From assembly GCA_029959195.1 (NCBI GenBank), contig CP114121.1, forward strand, positions 620,001 to 684,000: a stretch of DNA of 64,000 nt, read 5' to 3'. This document shows positions 57,736-64,000 of this stretch, piece by piece; the stretch's first letter is position 1, and the number at the start of each line of letters is the position of its first letter. The DNA is from Dictyophora rubrovolvata (taxonomy: Eukaryota; Basidiomycota; Agaricomycetes; Phallales; Phallaceae). The notes below the pieces were generated by a model. The model ran no database searches and had not been told where the DNA came from. It was given only the letters and a program-made list of their open reading frames with translations. A program made the position numbers and the translations under genes.

Positions 57736-60700
57736 CTATCGGGCTTGAGCCCAACCTCCGGTCGATAGGGAATCCGGCAGCGACCCACTGCAATTATTCG
57801 CTTCGGCCTTATTGCTCGTCAGCTGAATGGTGATATTACCTCCAATACGGAAAGTATCATAGAAATCAAAGTGACAGTTGGATTCAGATGGTACCCCATT
57901 GATTAAAACTGACTTCACATATGCCGAGGCTCCGGAAGGAATTGTCTGAGCGACACTTTGTGGGTCGAAGCCTTCGACATTTACTGTGGTGGACACTCCC
58001 AATTCTGAATTGTGGATAGTGTAAGTAGGTAAGAAGGGGCTCAATACCAAATATTGTGTTGTCGAGGGTACTACGAAAGTTACTTGGTAAACATAGAAGA
58101 ATACTACGATGCTTACCAGGGTACAAGCCTAGGAGATGGAAGATGAGCCAAGTGCCCATGGCACACTGATCATCGTTTCCTGGAAGACCGGCGGGTTCTA
58201 TGTACGCACAATCATCATCAAAACTGATTGTCACGCCGCTGCACCGCCTTACCTATTCCAAAGTTCGTAAACACTACGTCTCGTACTTGTTCTACAGAAC
58301 TTGCAGGCTGATCCGCATAATGATATATGACTGGGGTCTGTGAGGTAGCATAAGCTATTAAGTTTCAAAAGCTAATCGCAAGGAAACTCACCTGGAAGGA
58401 AGGCTCATTTCCAGGGGCGAAATAGCCTTTCTGTACAGGAATTGACATTTTAAAGACATTGTTATCGACCGGATAACGTACCTTAAAGAAGTGATTTACT
58501 CGTGAAACGAATGTTTCCTGTCTTTAGATGAGTATATTTTACGGTACAAGTATAAACCAAGACCATAGCTGACATCACCACCCATCAACTCGACCAAATG
58601 AGCAGCATCATGAGGTGCGAAGAATGAATATTCCCAAGAAGAACTTGTGTGTGGAAGTAACACATTATTCATCTGGTCAGGATGAAAAGAGCTAATAATA
58701 CCTCTCATAAAATCCAACAGTGTTATCCCTTTGTAAAGAACACGATCGATTGTCGTCGGTATCAAGTGGTGAACAGTCGACTGGACTCGTGTTGTCGAAC
58801 GTTCCGTTAGGGAAACGCTTTTGCATGAAACCTAAGAAAAACATAAACATTTGCAAAAAAAAATTTGAAGAAGGCCGTACCTTTGAAACCATCGCTGGTC
58901 ACGTCAGGATCCCAGACATTGCGATAGAACTAAAGGCGGGTTCATATTTCACAGTATATATATATATATTTAAAATATATTTACCAAAGACTGAAGGATT
59001 AAAGTATGAGTAGAGGTTCAAGATTAGATCTATAGAATACATACTCTGTTTGCATAGTAGGCTTCGTCCGCAGTTTTGCCGAGGAGCTGAGCCACTTGAC
59101 GTATACCAAAATCATTGAAAGAGTACTTTCGAAGAGGAATCGCATGAGTAAATGATAAATCATTCAAGTTAAGTAGTCACCTCAAGAGTCCTACTCCCTT
59201 CACGAGTTTGCATTCCGGTACTGCTAGTATCTAAGACATTTGCCGGAATGAAACCGTATTCCCTGCAGATGCATGTCAGCACGGTAAAAAAATCACTAAA
59301 CAAAAGAAAATAACATACTTCAACACGTTTACTTGTCTTCCTGTGAATTATAACGTTATTGAGGCGCATATACTCCATACAATTTCCATGCACAACAGCG
59401 CACCTTCAATATTCCATTCGGGCGGATTGACTTGCGCATCGGTAACAAGAGCTGAATAAAGTTCATTAAGATCGACGCCCAGAGACTGAGCTTCGTTATG
59501 ATATTTGACAGCAAAATCAGCCAAAATAGATACGCCGTTGCTTCCAACTTGCGTCCATCCTGGTAAATTGTTTGAACGACACTGGGAATCAGGGGTAAGC
59601 CTCCTTTTGATTATGCCAAGAAACACAAATATCTTTACTTCTGGGAGCCAACCGTTCTTACGCCAGCCATCGATATAAGTAGCAACTATATCTGCGAAAT
59701 CCTGAGGTGAGTGAAGCGACATCCAAGGGTAGAATGTTCGGAACTAAACAATCCAGCAACGAATATGAATTCAAAGTTTAATCGATTAGAGAAAAATCGC
59801 TAACCGTATCCCAAGAACAGTAAAGGGAGTCAAAGTACGGCGACGTCGTGTTGGCGAATAAACCTTGGCCCTCACCAGTTGCGTTATTTGGGGTAAGGAA
59901 AGATCGGTATAAAGAGGAATACAACATTTCCGTAACATTTGGATTTGTATCACCAACAGATATCTCAACTTTGCCTAATTTCTCATTCCATAGGTCCACC
60001 GAGCGTTGTCTGATTTCCGAAAATGTTGCATTTCCAATTTCAGTCTCAGCGTTTTGACAGGCTTGTTCTGCCGAAACGAAAGAGACCCCAACGCGAATAT
60101 TGATCTCCGTTGGGTTATTAGCGTATGAAAAGAGTGCGCCGCTTTCATAGGGATTGCCACCGATCAAGTTCTTCGTAAGGTTAACGTGAGTCAATCCCAA
60201 GCCTGGAATCATTGAGCATTGCGTACAATATGATAATCTCAGACAATGAGAGTTGCAGCTATTTACCTTTTGCATCAAGGTCATAAATATCGGCGATCCA
60301 AACACCGTATTCACTCAATTCCTGTTTCCCGTTGTCCAAGATATCATAGCAGGCAAAGGCCTTTGTGGGAAAGTTATAAACGAGTCAGAGGAGGGAGAAT
60401 CGACACTGACCTGGTAAGTAAAATCACCTGGCCCAAAACTAGTTCGGAGTTAGATGTAAAAAAATCACAGTTCACTCTAGGCTTACCTTGGTTCCCATCG
60501 GCCTCCGAGCGTAATTCTGCCTGCAACTGGATCGATATCCATCACTCCGCCGCTGAAACCTATCACAGGAAAGATCAGAGTATGTCCACGTAGATAGAGA
60601 AAAGCTCTGACTGTTAGGTAAATCATTGGACAAGTCCAGGACAAAGTATGGTTTGGGAGAATCCTTAGGAAATGTGAATCGTTCCAGACCGGCTCGACGG

Positions 60701-61420
60701 GTTGAAGTGGCTTCCAGCTTTATACTATTGTTGAGAGTAGTAGTGAAATAACCAGGTGCAGCATCTTGAGTTCCAGTCAACTACATTGCACCAAGAAGAG
60801 AGGGAAAAGAGGGACGGTTACCATCAGTAAAGTTTTTCCTGAACCGTAATCTATCCTCGACTTTGGTCAGGCAGGTATCGAAACCTCCGGGACAGAACAT
60901 GGGCATTATTTCGAAGTTACCATACGAACCTGACAATTGTTCAGTTCATCCTCGGAAACATGTTTAACCATTAGGATGCCTCACCAAGAGACGATCCAGT
61001 TCCACTGTCATGAAGCGGACTAAGGCCTCTGACCTCCTGCGTCGGGTCGAACACGTATCCTGCGGGAGCATACCCAGTCATGTCAATCGTGAATTTGGCC
61101 TTCAAAAACAAAAGATTCAGGAAAAGGGAAATGTCAATCAGTCCACCTCGTACCATGCCGAAGGGGACAGAGGCTCCAGGACAAACGTCTCCAAAGTTGT
61201 CGGTACCTAATAAATTTATAAGATCATGGTATGACATAGCTTTTACAATTTTATGTTTACCAATAAATGGATTCACAAATTGCGTGAAGTCGATAGTCTT
61301 ATTGTGAGCAGCATTCTTTATTGCAGCTGAAATTCGTTTTTGCTGCTCAGGGCTGGGCTGAGCATAGACAGAAATGGCTGTCGAAAAAAGAATGAGGCAT
61401 AGATAATCAAACCAGGCCAT
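57736..61420 (-). CDS. GH92 alpha-mannosidase, secreted
   Basis: Glycoside hydrolase family 92 (calcium-dependent exo-alpha-mannosidase, often alpha-1,2), probably acting on N-glycans or mannans outside the cell. The signal peptide MAWFDYLCLILFSTAISVYA is followed by FTQFVNPFIG, GDVCPGASVPFGM, YAPAGYVFDP, LHDSGTGSS, GNFEIMPMFCPGGFDTC, YFDSLYCSWDT, WEYSFFAPHDA and GLPGNDDQCAMGTWLIFHLL (in part), all family marks. The C-terminal beta-sandwich ends GGWAQAR. The gene has many short introns. Two junctions need care: after PFGM the next exon starts AKFTIDM (not at the later acceptor), and after RKNFTD it resumes at DAAPGYF. A TATAAATA on the minus strand lies about 46 nt before the ATG. Confidence 0.9.
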
Positions 61421-62000
61421 GCAGAATAAGGCGGGTATTGACGGTTCATTTACTTTTCAATGGGGTATTTATAAAACCCGTTAGTGGCACTGGCGTACGC
61501 GCAAGAACTTCAATGGAGCCCCGAACTCAAAGATATATCCGGACCATATGGGGAGCGTAAGCTGTTATATTATTTATGGAAAAGAACGCGGAATGAATAG
61601 GATATCCACAAGATAAAGGCATTCCTCGTGATGATAATGGAGGCATCCCGATGTGTGCTGGCAGCGGCGCGCTTCGTCACGCTGGTTTACGCTGGTCTCG
61701 GGTCACAAGCTCCTGTGGGACTCCTTCCGAGCTCCTGAGGGTCCTTTGAGCTCATATGCGAGTCTTCTGGTCTTAATGCTCCAATCTCGTGCTCCTAACA
61801 CCCTCATGGTTCCTCCTAGCGAAATAGAACTAAATTTCGTGTCGGAGAAAGATAAGAGGGGACGGCATGAACGCTTATAGCGAAACATATGCAATCGGCG
61901 TAGTTGCTTCTATTATAACAATGATGGAAACGGATGAAAATAAATCCTAAGAAAAAGCGTTGATTTTGGAAAGTACACGTACATGTGAGTCATAATCGGG
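61421..62000. other. GH92 promoter and PTH1 3' flank
   Basis: Holds the GH92 upstream region; no gene was recognised. Confidence 0.5.
61466..61473 (-). promoter_or_regulatory. TATA box of GH92 gene
   Basis: TATAAATA on the minus strand, about 46 nt upstream of the ATG at 61420. Confidence 0.55.
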
Positions 62001-62727
62001 TCATGTCGTGGCCAAAACTATCTTTTCAATATGCTGCCAGACAAGACTGAGACCTTCGACAGACCAGAAGTATTGTTCTGGTTTACTAAGACGGCCCAGC
62101 ACGTGTCTATCTACCTCAGCCTTTCCCCTGCCTATTCCTATCCGAAGTCGATAGAACCTGTCATTTCCTAAGCTTGATATGACACTCCTGATTCCATTAT
62201 GACCCTGAGCGGAGCCGCCGTTTTTAGGGGATATCTTTAAAGGCTCGTGCTCTAGCGAGTCATGTATGACAACAAGGTGGTTGGAAGTAGGCGAGGAAAT
62301 ATGCTTCCTAAAAGAAGAGATGACAGCATGACCGGAGATGTTCATCAATGGTTCTGTATAAGAGTGGCAAATTAGCTTCAGCCCTGGTCACGAAATGAAA
62401 AGAAAATCGAGGGTAAAAATGACTGTACTTGGCTTGGCAAATGTGAATTCAACAGAAATACTTGCAGCAGGTTTCTTGGCCGTTGTGATTGGTATCACTG
62501 CTGTTCCTTCCCAGCAATCCGTTGAGGGATTGAAAGTCATGCGCACTCCGAATCGAGCGGCCAAGGAGTCGATGATCAAGTGACCTACACTATGATGATA
62601 ATAATGATCATCACATTAAAATTCATGTGTGTATGAATTGAAAACTTCAAAATTCATACCTGTGTCTCGTCATGGGGTGTGTGATATTTCCCAATCCTGC
62701 TATTAGAAAATGGGGTATTCGCTCCAT
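62001..62727 (-). CDS. PTH1: Peptidyl-tRNA hydrolase (Pth1 family)
   Basis: Recycles peptidyl-tRNAs released from ribosomes, probably in mitochondria or cytosol. Three exons give 193 residues: 62727-62660, 62589-62429, 62353-62001. Key sites: GLGN near the start, TRHSVG with the catalytic His (formed across intron 1, acceptor catag), KPLMNISG with the substrate-binding Asn, and IHDSLE, GGSAQGHNGIRS, FYRLRIGIGR. The length equals that of bacterial Pth. It lies head-to-head with TAF12, 137 bp apart. Confidence 0.9.
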
Positions 62728-62864
62728 TGCCCAGCTAATGAAACTGTAAGGAGGAATCCTAGGCAAATCCTAGGTTAGGGCTTCGCAGACGTGAAGGATG
62801 GGTTAACGGGTACTAAATTACGTCATCAAGCTTAGTCAGTAACATCAACTCTTAACTTGTCTCC
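62728..62864. promoter_or_regulatory. Bidirectional promoter, PTH1 and TAF12
   Basis: 137 bp between divergent start codons. A repeated taggcaaatcctaggttagg stretch holds the direct repeat tcctagg. Confidence 0.5.
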
Positions 62865-64000
62865 ATGTCTGCTCCCTCAGGCATCACAGATACAAATCTA
62901 CAGGCGTTGCTTGGTTCATTGGGCTCTTTAAGTCCGGCTGATCAAGATGCTCTGCTCACAAAGAGCCTCCCAACCCTTCTGGAATTGGCGAAACACGGAA
63001 AGCTTACTGAGCAACAAAAGAAATATGTGTGGTTCATTTCTACGCTGGGTTTTCATGCAGTTTTAGAATGCATCCCTTTCTGTAGGTCCAAGCACTTGTT
63101 ACTCGTCAACACCGTACCCAAACACAAGCACAAACTCAAACTCAACCTCAGGCATCAGCGTCTGGGCAAACCGCGGTTCCAACGGGAGCTACTCAGGCAT
63201 GCGCTCCAATATTCAATCATCAGATCGCTTTCATACTGATAATATGTACAGGCTGCTGTGGCAACAACGACACCAACACCGACGACTACTACAAATCCAG
63301 CTCTTAAACGAAAGTCTCCTGGAGCAGATCCTCCGCTTTCTTCAGGCGTTTCACAAACACCGACCAGTACTGTGCTGACCATCAGAGATCCCGGGCCCCA
63401 ACCCTGGCCTAACACTTCAGCGCCAGGAAGGCCGACTCTCACAGGTGGATTGCCAATGGGACGAATGGCTGGCAAGTTTGAGGCAGTTCGGAGCTCCCCC
63501 CCGATGTTTCCATTTATACTCTTTTATAGGCACGCCTGCTCTGTTAGAACGTGTTCCTGAGGATCTGTCTCTGTATGGTTTGGGAGAAGTGCGAGTTGGT
63601 CCGAGAAAAATGACCCCCGCTGATCAAAGCATGCGCAAGTCAATACAGGATTTAGTATCTAGTATTGATCCTAATGTCCGAGTCGAGCCTGAAGTTGAAG
63701 ACGTAAGTTACTTTCGACCGTTCGACGTATGTGACTAAGACTGTTTGGTTGGTGTCATATTAGCTATTATTGGATATCGCTGATGAGTTTATTGACTCCG
63801 TCACGAATTTTGCCTGTCGTTTGGCAAAGCATCGAGGTGGTGATACGCTGGAGGTTCGGGATCTCCAATTGCATCTTGGTATGATGCCGATTGAGCTTAA
63901 AGGATGCAAAATAACTCATAAACTTGCACAGAACGCAATCATAATATCAGGATACCAGGATTTTCTTCGGATGAAACTCGAATGTCTAGTACTGCTGCAG
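62865..64000 (+). CDS. TAF12: TFIID/SAGA subunit 12 (TAF12), 3' end beyond window
   Basis: Histone-fold subunit shared by TFIID and SAGA that pairs with TAF4 or Ada1. It starts [21 protein letters not shown] Gln- and Thr-rich linker ([31 protein letters not shown]) leads to PLSLYGL-like [12 protein letters not shown]. The histone fold begins [16 protein letters not shown] (spliced), then [34 protein letters not shown] and SSDETRM. Introns were joined near 63050-63085, 63197-63250, about 63470-63530 and 63703-63764. The last exon continues past the window end. Confidence 0.9.

Noticed and set aside
62395-62583. Plus-strand 62-residue frame over PTH1
   Set aside because: It is antisense to exon 2 of the peptidyl-tRNA hydrolase, whose motifs decide the strand.
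1-64000. Transposons, retroelements, CRISPR arrays or rRNA
   Set aside because: No transposase, reverse transcriptase, integrase, long terminal repeats, spaced direct repeats or rRNA sequence was recognised on either strand.

Overview
The window is nuclear DNA of a filamentous basidiomycete fungus, most likely an Agaricomycete. Genes are dense, lie on both strands and are cut by many GT-AG introns of about 45-80 nt. Several first exons or internal exons are only 7-18 nt long. The gene content also fits: a local expansion of cytochrome P450 genes, a GH92 mannosidase, secreted proteases and an AIM9-like kinase-fold protein. I recognised no rRNA, tRNA, CRISPR array, intact transposon or retroelement. 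All functional calls come from reading the translated exons and recalling family motifs; no database search was run.

Layout. 1-8 kb: two tandem copies of a P450 gene (the second broken), then an inverted intact third copy. 8-10 kb: gene-poor. 10-10.8 kb: a small secreted protein. 11-14 kb: a BAR-domain protein on the minus strand. 14-20 kb: two more P450 genes. 21-24 kb: a PDK1-type protein kinase with a C-terminal PH-like region. 24-29 kb: ILV6 (acetolactate synthase regulatory subunit) and COG5, both minus. 29.8-34.7 kb: two further P450 genes. 35-38 kb: a secreted serine carboxypeptidase. 38-42.6 kb: SF3b3/Rse1. 43-45.4 kb: a repeat-rich hypothetical protein, head-to-head with the ESCRT-II subunit SNF8/Vps22. 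45.5-47 kb: a mitochondrial LETM1-domain protein. 47.8-49.8 kb: an AIM9-like phosphotransferase-fold gene with an apparent frameshift. 50.2-51.5 kb: a duplicated piece of the LETM1 gene's 5' end and a relic of a G-protein alpha subunit gene. 52-53.8 kb: a secreted aspartic protease. 54-56 kb: two unknown genes, one with a PD-(D/E)XK-like signature. 57.7-61.4 kb: a GH92 alpha-mannosidase. 62-64 kb: peptidyl-tRNA hydrolase, divergent from TAF12, which runs off the window edge.

The main theme is seven related P450 genes (six apparently intact) sharing one 12-exon architecture. They are spread over 35 kb and interleaved with housekeeping genes, so this is a birth-and-death paralog array, not a classical biosynthetic cluster: I see no terpene synthase, PKS, NRPS or transporter beside them. 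The second theme is local DNA duplication and decay. It shows in the broken P450 copy, a leftover P450 last exon, the copied LETM1 promoter and first exon upstream of the AIM9-like gene, and the G-alpha relic. The rest is ordinary cell machinery (splicing, Golgi tethering, ESCRT, TFIID/SAGA, amino-acid synthesis, mitochondrial upkeep) mixed with secreted hydrolases.
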